Below are positions 26,502-36,371 of a DNA stretch of 64,000 nt, in pieces. This stretch comes from Pseudomonadota bacterium. GTDB taxonomy: Bacteria > Pseudomonadota > Gammaproteobacteria > Burkholderiales > Methylophilaceae. The DNA lies in assembly GCA_029556915.1 (NCBI GenBank), contig JAKQIT010000111.1:1-64000 (forward strand). Reading direction: 5' to 3'. Below the pieces are notes generated by a model. It searched no databases. It had not been told where the DNA came from and saw only the letters and a list, made by a program, of their open reading frames with translations. Position numbers and translations under genes: made by a program. The first letter of the stretch is position 1, and each line of letters begins with the position of its first letter.

Positions 26502-27320
26502 ATGCAAATCAGCTTTATAGGCGGCGGAAATATGGCAAAAGCCATTATTGGTGGCTTAAAAACCAATGGGTTTGCCATGCAAGCGATGACCGTTATTGAG
26601 CCTGAAACTGACAAACGTGCACAATTATCAGCGCAGTTTGGTGTACAAAATGCCGACACTTATGTCGAGAAAATGGACAGTAAAACTGCGGGTGAAATCA
26701 TTTTACTCGCCGTTAAGCCGCAACAATTGCGCGCTGTTTGCCAACAACTTGCGCCAAAACTTTCATCGCAGTTGGTCATATCCATCGCTGCGGGCATTAG
26801 AACGACCGATATTTCACGTTGGTTAAATGGCCATGCTGCGATTGTGCGGGTGATGCCAAATACACCTGCACAAATACAAGCAGGGGTTTCTGCGCTATAC
26901 GCAATGCCAAACGTCACGGCCGAGCAACGTGCGCAGGCCAACCAAGTTTTATCTGCAGTGGGTCTTACCCTTTGGCTAGATGATGAAGCTAAAATGGATG
27001 TGATTACAGCAATTTCTGGCAGTGGCCCAGCCTATGTTTTTTATTTTATGGAAGCGCTGGCTGAAGCCGCGGTTGCACTAGGCTTGCAACCTGAAGAAGC
27101 AAACCAATTAGCGCTCGAAACCTTTGCTGGTGCGAGTTTGCTGGCTAAGAATAGTGCAGAAAATGTCAAAACTTTACGCGCTCAAGTCACCTCCAAAGGA
27201 GGTACGACGGAACAAGGCATTTTGGCACTTGAAGCAGGCAATATTAAAAATATAGTACTGCAGGCAGCCACGGCGGCGGCAGAAAAATCACGCGCATTAG
27301 GAGACACACTTGCTGAGTAA
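26502..27320 (+). CDS. proC: Pyrroline-5-carboxylate reductase
   Basis: ProC reduces P5C to proline with NAD(P)H. From ATG 26502 it has 272 residues: Rossmann motif FIGGGNMAKAIIGG, VKPQQL, MPNTPAQIQAGVSAL and the C-terminal SGSGPAYVFYFMEAL and TSKGGTTEQGI. A GGGAG site lies 11 nt upstream; a TTG at 26496 with tighter spacing is an alternative start. The 3' end overlaps yggT by 11 bp. Confidence 0.95.
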   Translation: MQISFIGGGNMAKAIIGGLKTNGFAMQAMTVIEPETDKRAQLSAQFGVQNADTYVEKMDSKTAGEIILLAVKPQQLRAVCQQLAPKLSSQLVISIAAGIRTTDISRWLNGHAAIVRVMPNTPAQIQAGVSALYAMPNVTAEQRAQANQVLSAVGLTLWLDDEAKMDVITAISGSGPAYVFYFMEALAEAAVALGLQPEEANQLALETFAGASLLAKNSAENVKTLRAQVTSKGGTTEQGILALEAGNIKNIVLQAATAAAEKSRALGDTLAE

Positions 27321-27894
27321 CGCACTCATCTTTTTGTTGCAAACACTGTTAAATTTTTTAACCGTGTTGTTTTTGCTACGCCTATATTTTCAGCTCATTA
27401 GAATCTCATTTCAAAGCCCTTTTGGCCAGTTAGTGGTGTCGCTCACTAACTTTGCCGTCAAGCCCGCAAGGCGCATTTTACCTAGCATTGGCAAGTGGGA
27501 TGTTGCGACATTGCTACTGGCATTTACTACACAATGGCTGCTAGCTGCGGCTGTGCTATGGCTAAAATTATCCCCATTACTTTCGATTGGAAGCAGTAGC
27601 GCTTTGCTGGCGATTACGGGCAGCGCCATAATAGGATTATGCACGTTGATTATTTTTGGCTTTGTTGCTGCTGTGCTGTTACATAGTATTTTAAGTTGGG
27701 TGCATCCCTACTCCCCCGCCATGCCTTTTTTAGCTCAATTCACCAACCCTATCATGCGGCACTTTAGAAAATGGGTACCGCTCGTGGGCAACGTGGATTT
27801 AAGCCCACTTGTATTTATTGTTGTGGCACAATTTTTGCTGTATTTACTCAACGCCCTTGAACAAACTTTGCACGCAAATTTAGTGTGGCATTAA
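27310..27894 (+). CDS. yggT: YggT family integral membrane protein
   Basis: The 194-residue protein has two copies of the YGGT module (about residues 5-90 and 95-185), each with hydrophobic helices and a conserved pattern (FLLRLYFQLIRI..SPFGQLVV and HSILSWVHPYSPAMPFLAQFTNPIMRHFRKWVP). It starts at TTG inside the proC 3' end, so translation is coupled. YggT/YlmG proteins are linked to cell envelope, osmotic and division functions, but the precise role is unclear. Confidence 0.9.
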   Translation: MLSNALIFLLQTLLNFLTVLFLLRLYFQLIRISFQSPFGQLVVSLTNFAVKPARRILPSIGKWDVATLLLAFTTQWLLAAAVLWLKLSPLLSIGSSSALLAITGSAIIGLCTLIIFGFVAAVLLHSILSWVHPYSPAMPFLAQFTNPIMRHFRKWVPLVGNVDLSPLVFIVVAQFLLYLLNALEQTLHANLVWH

Positions 27895-27921
27895 AACTAA
27901 AGATAAGAAACCTAGATTATC

Positions 27922-30009
27922 ATGACAATGAAAACCACTAAAGACCAACCCACTGCAGCGCAGACCGAAGCCAACGAAGCAAGCTTGAGCGGAAAGCTAT
28001 CTGAATATTCGTTATGGCGCGATAATTTGGTTGCTACTATAGACAGCTATATTGATTGGTTAGCCTATGAGTCAAAAATTGACTCCATTCAAGAACTCAG
28101 GTTGTATGACATTAAAGAAACCTTGAGAAAAGATCAGTTGGTATTAGCGTTTTTAGCAGAGTTTTCAACAGGTAAAACTGAACTCATTAACGCCCTGTTC
28201 TTTTCTGATTTCAATCAACGCTTATTGCCTAGTGCGCCTGGGCGCACGACGATGTGCCCCACTGAAATATTTTGGGATGACGCAGACGAGCCATGCATTA
28301 GATTGCTACCGATTGAAACGAGGCGTAAAGACGACTCTCTGGCATTTTTAAAAACCACGCCTGATATTTGGCACAAAATGCGATTAGATTCGTCTTCTAC
28401 TGAATCAATGAAAGAAACTTTAACGGTTCTGGCTAAAACTAAAAATGTTGATTTAGAGACCGCAAAAAAACTGGGCTTTTGGAACGAAAACGACCACAGT
28501 ATGGCTAGATCGTTGGCTGAAACTGGCACGATTGAAATCCCCGCTTGGCGACATGCCTTAATTAACTTTCCACATCCGTTATTAAAAAACGGATTGGTGG
28601 TGATTGACACCCCTGGCCTAAATACAATGGGTGCAGAGCCGGAACTCACTTTGAGTGTGATTCCTAGTGCACACGCGGTATTATTTTTAACAGCCACAGA
28701 TACCGGCATTACTAAATCAGACATGCAAATTTGGACTGATTATGTGCAAAGACGGGCTGCGCATAAATTAGTGGTGCTTAACAAAGTTGATACCCTGTGG
28801 GACGGTTTAGAAACACCTGTTGAGCTTGAAAATATTATTTATAAACAAAAACAAAATACCGCTTATGAATTAGGAATTGATACCCGTAACGTGTATGCCA
28901 TCTCCGCGCAAAAAGCGCTGCTCGCAAAAATCAGAAAAGATGATGCCTTGCTAAAACGCAGTGGTATTGGCATTTTAGAAAACGCCCTTGCCACACAACT
29001 AATTGATGCTAAACATGATATTTTGGGTCGCGCGGTAGTGATGGAATGCGCCAACATGATACGCGCTTCGCGCAAGGTCGCTTTGATGCGCTTAGAAGGG
29101 ACTAAAAAACAACTCGACGAACTACGCACGCTACATGCACAAAGTCGTGAGTCATCTAAAGCATTGCTTGCTAATGTTGTGGCAGAGCGCAAGCGCTACG
29201 AAGCTTCACTGCAATCATTTAATCAAGGTACAGAAAAAATTAAGCGCTTAGGTGAAAAATTGCTGCGTCACTTAAGTTTAGGCTATTTAGATACCACGCT
29301 GGCGCGTACGCGCCAAGACATGGGCGATAGTTGGACAACTGCTGGGCTTAACCGTAGCATGAAAGAGTTGACCGCTTTAGCTAACAACTTGGCCAATGAA
29401 ATTTTGCTTGAAAGTAAAACCATTAAATTTCAAGCCGATGAACTCTATCAACTATTTTGGAGCAAGCACGGCTTTGAAAAAACGGAAGCTAATGCGTTGG
29501 ATATGTCAAAATTCACCAACACCATGCTCACGCTAGAAAAAATTACGGCTGATTTTTGCGCAGACCCCATCAACCTGCTAACAGAAAAACACTTTTTAAT
29601 TCGCCGTTATTACCTCAGTCTTGGCGCACAAATTCAAGCTACTTTTGAGGAAGCGCACCACGATTGCACCATTTGGCTTAATTTTGTGGTGGAAGAGTTG
29701 AGAAGACAAGTAAATGCACACAAAGATTCGCTCGACGCACGCGCCGCAGCGCTCATGGAAGCGCATCACAGCGCAGACCAACTCACCGAGCAGCTCAGTA
29801 AAAGTGAAAGTGCGCATTTAAAATCGCAACAAGAATCTAACGAGCTGGATGGCATTTTACTTAAATTGATGCGCTGCGCAAAATTTAATACGCGTAAAGC
29901 ACCTATGCAAGAAATGTCTGCACCAGAAATTAAATTTCAGCCGTTTTCGAATGCTACACAAACCACCAACGGCAATATTAATGCACCTGGTTCAGACACC
30001 TTAAATTAA
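27922..30009 (+). CDS. Dynamin family GTPase, bacterial dynamin-like
   Basis: The 695-residue protein has a large GTPase domain: G1 AEFSTGKTE (79-87, with Ala in place of the usual first Gly), a G2 Thr in PGRTTMCP (109/110), G3 DTPG (229-232) and G4 NKVD (287-290). About 140 residues separate G1 and G3, longer than in small GTPases. A helical region follows (about 370-660, coiled-coil-prone), then a polar tail. No transmembrane helix is seen. Bacterial dynamins remodel membranes. It is 27 bp after yggT and so probably belongs to the yggS-proC-yggT unit. Its partner or target is unknown. Confidence 0.83.
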   Translation: MTMKTTKDQPTAAQTEANEASLSGKLSEYSLWRDNLVATIDSYIDWLAYESKIDSIQELRLYDIKETLRKDQLVLAFLAEFSTGKTELINALFFSDFNQRLLPSAPGRTTMCPTEIFWDDADEPCIRLLPIETRRKDDSLAFLKTTPDIWHKMRLDSSSTESMKETLTVLAKTKNVDLETAKKLGFWNENDHSMARSLAETGTIEIPAWRHALINFPHPLLKNGLVVIDTPGLNTMGAEPELTLSVIPSAHAVLFLTATDTGITKSDMQIWTDYVQRRAAHKLVVLNKVDTLWDGLETPVELENIIYKQKQNTAYELGIDTRNVYAISAQKALLAKIRKDDALLKRSGIGILENALATQLIDAKHDILGRAVVMECANMIRASRKVALMRLEGTKKQLDELRTLHAQSRESSKALLANVVAERKRYEASLQSFNQGTEKIKRLGEKLLRHLSLGYLDTTLARTRQDMGDSWTTAGLNRSMKELTALANNLANEILLESKTIKFQADELYQLFWSKHGFEKTEANALDMSKFTNTMLTLEKITADFCADPINLLTEKHFLIRRYYLSLGAQIQATFEEAHHDCTIWLNFVVEELRRQVNAHKDSLDARAAALMEAHHSADQLTEQLSKSESAHLKSQQESNELDGILLKLMRCAKFNTRKAPMQEMSAPEIKFQPFSNATQTTNGNINAPGSDTLN

Positions 30010-30025
30010 GCATCTTCCTAGTCAC

Positions 30026-30134
30026 TGCCCTGCAAGCCAATATCCATGCGGCTTTCACATTCGACTTAGTGCGTACGCACTTAGCGAGAATGGGGATGCC
30101 AAGTACTGGTACAGAGGCACAAAAACCTCTCGGG
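30026..30134 (-). repeat. REP-like palindrome, copy 5 of 10, enlarged by an insert
   Basis: CCCTGCAAGCC - loop AATATCCATGC - GGCTT is followed by an insert of about 55 bp containing the 12-bp palindrome GTGCGTACGCAC, then GGTACAGAGGCA and CTCGGG. The outer TGCC/GGCA and CTG/CAGAG arms still pair across the insert. Copy 7 carries the same insert. It lies between the convergent dynamin-like gene and rng. Confidence 0.85.
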
Positions 30135-30186
30135 GGATTTTAACGCTGTTTTCGAGTGTTTTTTGTGGCGTTTAACAGCAGGTCTT

Positions 30187-31638
30187 TTACATTAAAATAA
30201 TATCAAAACCTTCTTGGCTGTAGTTAGCTTCCACCTGCAACGAAATGGGCTTGCCGATAAAGTCTGACAAATTCGCCAAGCTTTGCGATTCTTCTTCAAG
30301 CAACATATCAATCACTTTTGGCGCTGCTAATACCCGCAATTCTCGCGCTTTAAATTGACGCGCTTCGCGCAATAGCTCACGCAAAATTTCATAGCAAATC
30401 GTTTGGGCAGTTTTTACTTCGCCACGACCTTGGCAAGCGGCGCAGGGTTCGCATAAAGTATGTGCTAAGCTCTCTCGCGTGCGCTTGCGGGTCATCTCTA
30501 CCAGCCCGAGCGCACTAAAACCGCTAATACTGATGCGCGAGCGATCGCGCGCCACTTCTTTATGCAGCTCTGCCAGCACCTCTTCACGTTGCGCATCTTC
30601 ATCCATATCGATAAAGTCGATAATAATAATGCCGCCCAAATTGCGTAAACGCAGCTGGCGGGCGATGGTTTGCGCTGCTTCAAGGTTGGTTTTAAAAATG
30701 GTATCGGATAAATTTTTACCACTCACAAAACTGCCTGTGTTGACATCCACCGTCGTGAGCGCTTCGGTTTGATCAAAAATCAAATAGCCGCCTGACTTAA
30801 GCTCAACCTTGCGCGACATAGCATTTTCAATTTCTTGCTCAATGTTGTATAAATCAAACAATGGGCGGTCGCCATGATAATGGGCAAGTTTGTTCAACGT
30901 CATAATCGCGTACAAATTGGCAAAATCGACTAATTTTTGATACGTTTCGTTGGAGTCAATACGCACGATTTCTGTATCTGCGCACACCACATCGCGCAAC
31001 ACGCGCATGGGTAAATTTAAATCTTGAAAAATCAGTGCTCGCTCAGGGACTTCTGTACTTTTTGCTTGTATATGCGCCCAAGTTTTGTTCAAGTAGTCAA
31101 TATCTGCCAGCAGTTCAGCATCTGTTGCCGTTTCGCACATGGTGCGAATAATATAACCACCTTGAAAACTTTCAGGTAACACGCTCAGCAAACGCGACTT
31201 GAGCGCTTCGCGCTCAGTTTCGTCTTCAATGCGCTGAGATACGCCTATATGTGTTTGCTGTGGCAAAAACACTAAAAACCGCCCAGCAATACTGATTTGT
31301 GTTGTCAATCGTGCGCCTTTAGTGCCTATCGGCTCTTTAATCACCTGCACCATAAGCGACTGGCTTTCATGTAGCACATTTTGTATTGGCAGGGGCGTTT
31401 CAGCTTGCTCACAATCAAAAATATCACGTGCATGCAAAAATGCCGCGCGCTGTAGGCCGATTTCTACAAAGGCCGATTGCATGCCAGGCAGCACGCGACA
31501 CACCACACCGCGATAGACATTTCCCACCAAGCCAAGCGAAGTGCTGCGCTCAATGTGCAATTCTTGCACTACACCCAGTTCCATCACAGCCACACGCGTT
31601 TCTTGCGGTGTGACGTTAATTAAAATTTCTTGATTCAT
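30187..31638 (-). CDS. rng: Ribonuclease G
   Basis: RNase G is a 5'-sensing endoribonuclease in 16S rRNA maturation and mRNA decay. The 483-residue protein has an S1 domain near the N-terminus (LVGNVYRGVVCRVLPGMQSAFVEIG), the catalytic DNase I-like part with TTVDVNTGSF and IIIIDFIDMD (metal-binding Asp), and the zinc-link CEPCAACQGRGEV. It lacks the long C-terminal scaffold of RNase E. maf lies 10 bp upstream and is probably co-transcribed. Confidence 0.95.
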   Translation of the reverse strand: MNQEILINVTPQETRVAVMELGVVQELHIERSTSLGLVGNVYRGVVCRVLPGMQSAFVEIGLQRAAFLHARDIFDCEQAETPLPIQNVLHESQSLMVQVIKEPIGTKGARLTTQISIAGRFLVFLPQQTHIGVSQRIEDETEREALKSRLLSVLPESFQGGYIIRTMCETATDAELLADIDYLNKTWAHIQAKSTEVPERALIFQDLNLPMRVLRDVVCADTEIVRIDSNETYQKLVDFANLYAIMTLNKLAHYHGDRPLFDLYNIEQEIENAMSRKVELKSGGYLIFDQTEALTTVDVNTGSFVSGKNLSDTIFKTNLEAAQTIARQLRLRNLGGIIIIDFIDMDEDAQREEVLAELHKEVARDRSRISISGFSALGLVEMTRKRTRESLAHTLCEPCAACQGRGEVKTAQTICYEILRELLREARQFKARELRVLAAPKVIDMLLEEESQSLANLSDFIGKPISLQVEANYSQEGFDIILM

Positions 31639-31648
31639 ACTATCAATT

Positions 31649-32239
31649 TCATATTATTAAAAGTCCAATTTTTCTTAGTAATGCCGCTGTTTCAAATACT
31701 GGCAAACCCATTACACCCGTGTAGCTACCTTCAATGCGACAAATCCACGCACCTGCGACACCTTGAATGCCATAACTGCCTGCTTTGTCGCGATGTTCAC
31801 CTGTGGCAATATAAGCTTCAATCTGTGCATTTGAAAGCGGCATCATGCTCACTATCGTACTAGAAAGGGCAACTTCTATTTTACCAGCATACGCCACCGC
31901 CACTGCGGTATAAACTTGGTGCTCACTCGCAGAAAGCATTTGCAACATCGCGCGAGCATCATCGTCATTATCAGGTTTACCTAATATTTTATCCGCCAGT
32001 GCCACCGTGGTATCTGCCGCTAACACGACATGCTGGCGCTGCGCTGGCGTTAAATTGCTTAAACAAGCTTGTGCTTTTTCTTGCGCTAATCTGCGAACAT
32101 ATTGCGCAGGTAACTCGTTTGCAAGTGGTGACTCATCAATATCGGCGGGCATAATTAAGCAATCTACGCCCATTTGTTTGAGTAGTTCCACCCTGCGCGG
32201 ACTACGTGAAGCTAGATAAATCAAGGGCAATGTCACCAT
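31649..32239 (-). CDS. maf: Maf family nucleoside triphosphate pyrophosphatase
   Basis: The 196-residue protein starts MVTLPLIYLASRSPRRVELL and has VVLAADTTVALADKILGKP and DKAGSYGIQGVAGAWI, the signature of Maf house-cleaning pyrophosphatases that hydrolyse dTTP/UTP or modified nucleotides. The start at 32239 gives the canonical N-terminus; the open frame continues upstream without family similarity. maf-rng adjacency is conserved. Confidence 0.94.
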   Translation of the reverse strand: MVTLPLIYLASRSPRRVELLKQMGVDCLIMPADIDESPLANELPAQYVRRLAQEKAQACLSNLTPAQRQHVVLAADTTVALADKILGKPDNDDDARAMLQMLSASEHQVYTAVAVAYAGKIEVALSSTIVSMMPLSNAQIEAYIATGEHRDKAGSYGIQGVAGAWICRIEGSYTGVMGLPVFETAALLRKIGLLII

Positions 32240-32349
32240 ATTATTTCGCAATTTTATTTTTACAAGTGAGCACTTTAATTTACTATGCATGAAATGACAA
32301 AGTGTAATCACTTTTTTTGCAATCTAGGCTGTTTAAATATGAGGTTTAT

Positions 32350-32994
32350 ATGACCGATTGGCCCGCACTTTTTAAAATCTCCATTGCATTATTTGCCATC
32401 GTCAACCCAATTGGTAGCGTGCCTATTTTTATCAGTGCCACCCACAACTGGAGCAATGCAGACCGGGCAAAAACAGCCAAAACAGTCGCATTAACAGTGT
32501 TTATTGTGCTTTCAGTGTCGGCATTTCTGGGGGACTCCATTCTTGATTTCTTCGGTGTGACCATCCCCTCTTTCCAAGTAGGCGGTGGTATTTTGCTGAT
32601 GCTCATTGCCATTTCCATGATGCACGGAAAACAAAGCGGCACGCGACAAACGCCCGAAGAAGCGCAAACACTGGCAGAACGTGAAGTCATCGCGATTGTG
32701 CCACTTAGCATTCCACTACTCGCGGGGCCAGGGGCAATTAGCCATATGATTATCGCCGCACAACAAAATAGTAGCTTTGCTGGCCACCTTTCATTAATTG
32801 CCCCTATTTTCATCATCAGCATCATCATTTGGCTGGTGTTAAAATTAGCTGTCGCCATTTCAAATAAGCTGGGGACTATCGGTATTAACATCGTCACTCG
32901 CTTGATGGGCCTAATATTAGCCGCGATGGCGGTAGAGTTTATCGCACATGGTCTAAATGGTTTGTTTCCAAAACTTTTAATCATGAACGCTTAG
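32350..32994 (+). CDS. marC: MarC family integral membrane protein
   Basis: The 214-residue protein has six predicted transmembrane helices and the MarC motifs LFAIVNPIGSVPIF near the N-terminus and PLSIPLLAGPGAIS in the middle. Its function is not established; E. coli MarC is no longer considered a multidrug resistance factor. GAGG lies 5 nt before the ATG at 32350, which decides this start over an earlier in-frame one (32317). Confidence 0.93.
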   Translation: MTDWPALFKISIALFAIVNPIGSVPIFISATHNWSNADRAKTAKTVALTVFIVLSVSAFLGDSILDFFGVTIPSFQVGGGILLMLIAISMMHGKQSGTRQTPEEAQTLAEREVIAIVPLSIPLLAGPGAISHMIIAAQQNSSFAGHLSLIAPIFIISIIIWLVLKLAVAISNKLGTIGINIVTRLMGLILAAMAVEFIAHGLNGLFPKLLIMNA

Positions 32995-33038
32995 CTTCAC
33001 GTTAAAATACACAACAATTCACAAAAAGACCAACGTTT

Positions 33039-33482
33039 ATGCAATGGATGCCCCACACCACCGTTGCCGCCATTGTAGAACATGACGGCAAATTTTTATT
33101 AGTCGAAGAAGAAACTGACCGCGGCAACCGCTTTAACCAACCTGCCGGGCACTTAGAGGACAACGAAACGCTCGTTGAAGCAGTGATACGCGAAACATTA
33201 GAAGAATCGGCCTACGACTTTAGCCCCACAGCACTGCTCGGCATTTATCACTGGAAACACCAACACAACGATACCACCTATTTACGCTTTGCCTTTATTG
33301 GCAAAGTAGGCACACACTACCCTCAACAAGCCCTAGATGAGGGGATTATCCGCACCGTGTGGATGAGCATAGACGAAATTCGCCATCAAGCGCACCTGAT
33401 GCGTAGCCCGCAAGTGCTCACCTGCTTTGAAGATTATTTAGCTGGCAGACAGTTTCCCTTAACATTGCTAAAGCATTTATAA
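33039..33482 (+). CDS. nudJ: NUDIX hydrolase, NudJ-like
   Basis: The 147-residue protein has the Nudix box GHLEDNETLVEAVIRETLEES (about residues 37-57; the usual Gly after EE is Ser). NudJ acts on nucleoside tri- and diphosphates and thiamine precursors. It precedes mnmA as in E. coli (nudJ-mnmA), supporting the assignment over other Nudix subfamilies. Repeat copy 6 separates it from mnmA. Confidence 0.85.
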   Translation: MQWMPHTTVAAIVEHDGKFLLVEEETDRGNRFNQPAGHLEDNETLVEAVIRETLEESAYDFSPTALLGIYHWKHQHNDTTYLRFAFIGKVGTHYPQQALDEGIIRTVWMSIDEIRHQAHLMRSPQVLTCFEDYLAGRQFPLTLLKHL

Positions 33483-33519
33483 CGCTTAATAAAAGTCACG
33501 CTAAAAAGCTGTTTTAAAG

Positions 33520-33578
33520 CCCGAGAAAATTTCACCCCTCTGCGAGCCGCATGCAGACTGGCTTAGCGGGCAGGTGAA
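33520..33578 (+). repeat. REP-like palindrome, copy 6 of 10
   Basis: CCCGAGAAAATTTCACC is followed by CCTCTGCGAGCC - loop GCATGCAGACT - GGCTTAGCGGGCAGGTGAA; TTCACC and GGTGAA pair at the ends. The downstream GAAATGATGTTTG is shared with copy 10. It lies between nudJ and mnmA. Confidence 0.85.
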
Positions 33579-33687
33579 ATGATGTTTGCTTAAATTACGC
33601 TTAAAAATTTGCGTTTCGACTTACCTGCATCAGTGATAAAATCGTAGCTTGTTGGCGTATGCGCCATACGCGTTGCGGAGCAAAAAA

Positions 33688-34782
33688 ATGAGTAAGAAAA
33701 AAATTGTCGTAGGTCTTTCTGGCGGCGTGGATTCATCGGTCACTGCTTTACTATTAAAGCAACAAGGCTATGAAGTCACTGGCCTATTTATGAAAAACTG
33801 GGAGGACGACGACACCGATGAATATTGCTCCAGCAAGCAGGATTTAATTGATGCGGTTTCAGTAGCGGATAAAATTGGCATTGATATAGAAGCAGTGAAC
33901 TTTAGCAAAGAATATAAGGACCGCGTATTTGCCAATTTTTTAAGTGAATATCAAGCTGGGCGCACGCCAAACCCCGATATTTTATGTAATGCCGAAATTA
34001 AATTTCGCGCCTTTTTAGACCACGCCATGGGCATGGGAGCTGATTTAATCGCTACAGGCCATTATGCGCAAGTGCGTGAAAATCCGCTCAAACCTGGCTT
34101 GTTCCAATTGATGAAAGCGGACGATGGCAGCAAAGACCAAAGCTATTTTTTATACCGTTTAAATCAGTCACAACTGTCTAAAACACTATTTCCACTCGGC
34201 AAATATTTAAAACGCGAAGTGCGCGAAATCGCACGTGCAGCGGGCTTAATCAATGCCGAGAAAAAAGATTCCACTGGGATTTGTTTTATCGGCGAACGCC
34301 CTTTTCAAGAGTTTTTGAGCAAGTATTTACCGCGCGAGCCAGGCGATATTAAAACGCCGGAAGGTAAAGTAGTTGGCAAGCACGAAGGTTTAATGTATTA
34401 CACGCTCGGCCAGCGCCAAGGCTTAAAAATTGGCGGCAGCCGCGAAAGTAATGGCGAACCTTGGTTTGTGGCGGCGAAAGATATGGCAAAGAACGAGCTG
34501 ATTGTGGTGCAAGGCCATGAGCATCCGCTATTGCTTTCTGATGGCTTAACAGCAGGCCAGTTGACTTGGATAGATAACGAAGAACCCATCACCAATTGGG
34601 TGTATGCCGCAAAAACGCGTTATCGTCAGCCCGATGCGCCGTGTGAAATTGACCAAATTAGCGCTGTGGAAGTCACTATTAAGTTTGGCCAAAAACAATG
34701 GGCTGTCACCGCTGGCCAAAGCGCGGTGGTATATGAGAGTAATGTGTGTTTAGGCGGCGGTATTATCACTAGCGCAATTTAA
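33688..34782 (+). CDS. mnmA: tRNA-specific 2-thiouridylase
   Basis: MnmA thiolates U34 of tRNA-Lys, -Glu and -Gln. The 364-residue protein has the PP-loop SGGVDSS (10-16), the catalytic cysteines in [10 protein letters not shown] and [11 protein letters not shown], and GHYAQV. A GGAG site 7 nt before the ATG fixes the start at 33688; an in-frame ATG 39 bp upstream is not supported. A -10-like TGATAAAAT lies at 33634-33642. Confidence 0.96.
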   Translation: MSKKKIVVGLSGGVDSSVTALLLKQQGYEVTGLFMKNWEDDDTDEYCSSKQDLIDAVSVADKIGIDIEAVNFSKEYKDRVFANFLSEYQAGRTPNPDILCNAEIKFRAFLDHAMGMGADLIATGHYAQVRENPLKPGLFQLMKADDGSKDQSYFLYRLNQSQLSKTLFPLGKYLKREVREIARAAGLINAEKKDSTGICFIGERPFQEFLSKYLPREPGDIKTPEGKVVGKHEGLMYYTLGQRQGLKIGGSRESNGEPWFVAAKDMAKNELIVVQGHEHPLLLSDGLTAGQLTWIDNEEPITNWVYAAKTRYRQPDAPCEIDQISAVEVTIKFGQKQWAVTAGQSAVVYESNVCLGGGIITSAI

Positions 34783-34800
34783 AATTAAAGGACGACAGAA

Positions 34801-35481
34801 ATGGCTGAACTTTACACCCTGCTAGAAACCCGCGTGCTGGGCGCTTTAATTGAAAAATCAATTACAGTGCCAGACTCTTACCCGTTGACGCTTAACTCAC
34901 TACTCGCGGCATGCAACCAAAAAACTAGCCGCGACCCTGTGATTGAAACTAATATCGCCGATATTCAAACCACATTGGATAGTTTAAGACGCCGCTCGCT
35001 GATTTTAGAAACCCACACTGGCCGCACTGCGCATTATGCGCACAATGCTGGCCGCGTGTTTAGGGTAGATGACGCAGGCGTGGCTTTGCTGGCAGTGCTG
35101 ATGTTGCGCGGCCCGCAAACATTGGGAGAGCTGCGCATCAATACCGAACGTTTATACAAATTTGCCGATACCGCTGAAGTTGAAGCCAGATTGGTTAACT
35201 TAAGTGAGCGTGACGAAAGCGCTGGACGCATCGAACGATTTACACGGTTGCTGCCAAAAGCGGCTGGCGCGCGTGAAGCACGCTGGTGTCATTTACTCAG
35301 TGGTGAGCCCAGCGAAACTGCGCAAGAAATTAGCAGCACGCAAGAAAATAATGATGCTGTTAGTGCTAGCGAAATAGACATCCTCAAAAAGCGTATCAGC
35401 ATGTTAGAGCAAAAATTAGCACAAGTTGAATCATGGGCAGCACAGCTCAGTGCAGAGTTAGGCATTAAAACAACTCTTTAA
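34801..35481 (+). CDS. yceH: YceH/DUF480 family protein
   Basis: The 226-residue protein has the UPF0502 pattern LETRVLGALIEKSITVPDSYPLTLNSLLAACNQKTSRDPV with tandem winged-helix-like domains, then ALLAVLMLRGPQTLGELR, and ends in a coiled-coil-prone segment (about 195-220). Its function is unknown. It is 18 bp after mnmA on the same strand. Confidence 0.92.
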   Translation: MAELYTLLETRVLGALIEKSITVPDSYPLTLNSLLAACNQKTSRDPVIETNIADIQTTLDSLRRRSLILETHTGRTAHYAHNAGRVFRVDDAGVALLAVLMLRGPQTLGELRINTERLYKFADTAEVEARLVNLSERDESAGRIERFTRLLPKAAGAREARWCHLLSGEPSETAQEISSTQENNDAVSASEIDILKKRISMLEQKLAQVESWAAQLSAELGIKTTL

Positions 35482-35527
35482 ACGATGCAACAAACCACCA
35501 TAACCATTCAACCATAAGGTCAACAAC

Positions 35528-36277
35528 ATGCCCTATATTTTAGGAAGTCTGCATATTTTAGTCGCGCTATTTTTTGCCGTGCATGCCATTCGCACGGGCA
35601 GACAAATGTACTGGTTACTTATTTTATTTTCGTTTCCGCTGTTGGGTAGCGTGGTGTATTTTTTTGCAGAATACTTACCTAGCTCTAAAATGGAGCGCGG
35701 CGTAAAAAAAGTGTCAAATGTTGCCTTGCAACTACTTGATCCAAGCCGAGAATTGCGCGAAGCGCGCCAAGCTTTTGAATTAACACCAACTGTGCAAAAC
35801 AGAATGCGCTTAGCCGCCGCGCTAGATGGCGCGGGTGAATACGCTGAAGCAGTTGAGCAATTTGATGCTTGCTTGAACGGCCCATTTGCGGGCGACCCCG
35901 AAGTCTGTTTTGGCGCGGCCAAGGCCAAATTTCATAATCAACAGCCACATTTGGCGATTCCTCTATTGCAAGATATTCGCAGCAAAAATAATAGCTTCAG
36001 GCCAGAAGAACTCAGCGTTTTACTTGCGCAAAGCCATGCCGCCAGTGGCGACCAAGCTAACGCACAAGCCGAATTTAACCACGCAACCGAGACCCATGGC
36101 TCTGCCGAAATACGCTTGCATTTCGCATTGTGGGCGGTAAGTGTTGGCGATATTGCCAAAGCTCAAAGTTTACGCGTAGGCCTAGAAAAAGATTGGCAAC
36201 ATTGGAGCAAACATACGCGTGGTTTGCATAAAGCTTTATTTAACCAACTGGATGCGGCCATTGCCGCCGCTAAATAA
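35528..36277 (+). CDS. Membrane-anchored TPR protein with PLDc_N-like N-terminus
   Basis: The 249-residue protein has two transmembrane helices in residues about 3-19 and 29-47 resembling the short N-terminal membrane segment of cardiolipin synthases, followed by a soluble region (about 75-245) of TPR-like helix pairs (AALDGAGEYAEAVEQFDACL, AQSHAASGDQANAQAEFNHA). No phospholipase D HKD motif is present, so it is not an enzyme of that family. It probably scaffolds proteins at the inner membrane. It follows yceH by 46 bp. Confidence 0.75.
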   Translation: MPYILGSLHILVALFFAVHAIRTGRQMYWLLILFSFPLLGSVVYFFAEYLPSSKMERGVKKVSNVALQLLDPSRELREARQAFELTPTVQNRMRLAAALDGAGEYAEAVEQFDACLNGPFAGDPEVCFGAAKAKFHNQQPHLAIPLLQDIRSKNNSFRPEELSVLLAQSHAASGDQANAQAEFNHATETHGSAEIRLHFALWAVSVGDIAKAQSLRVGLEKDWQHWSKHTRGLHKALFNQLDAAIAAAK

Positions 36278-36371
36278 GCAATAAAAAACAGCATTAGAAA
36301 TGCCAGCTTTACGCCCGAATAACCGTTAAGGTCATGCCCGTAGAATATATGCGCTAAAGCGCATTATTCAT

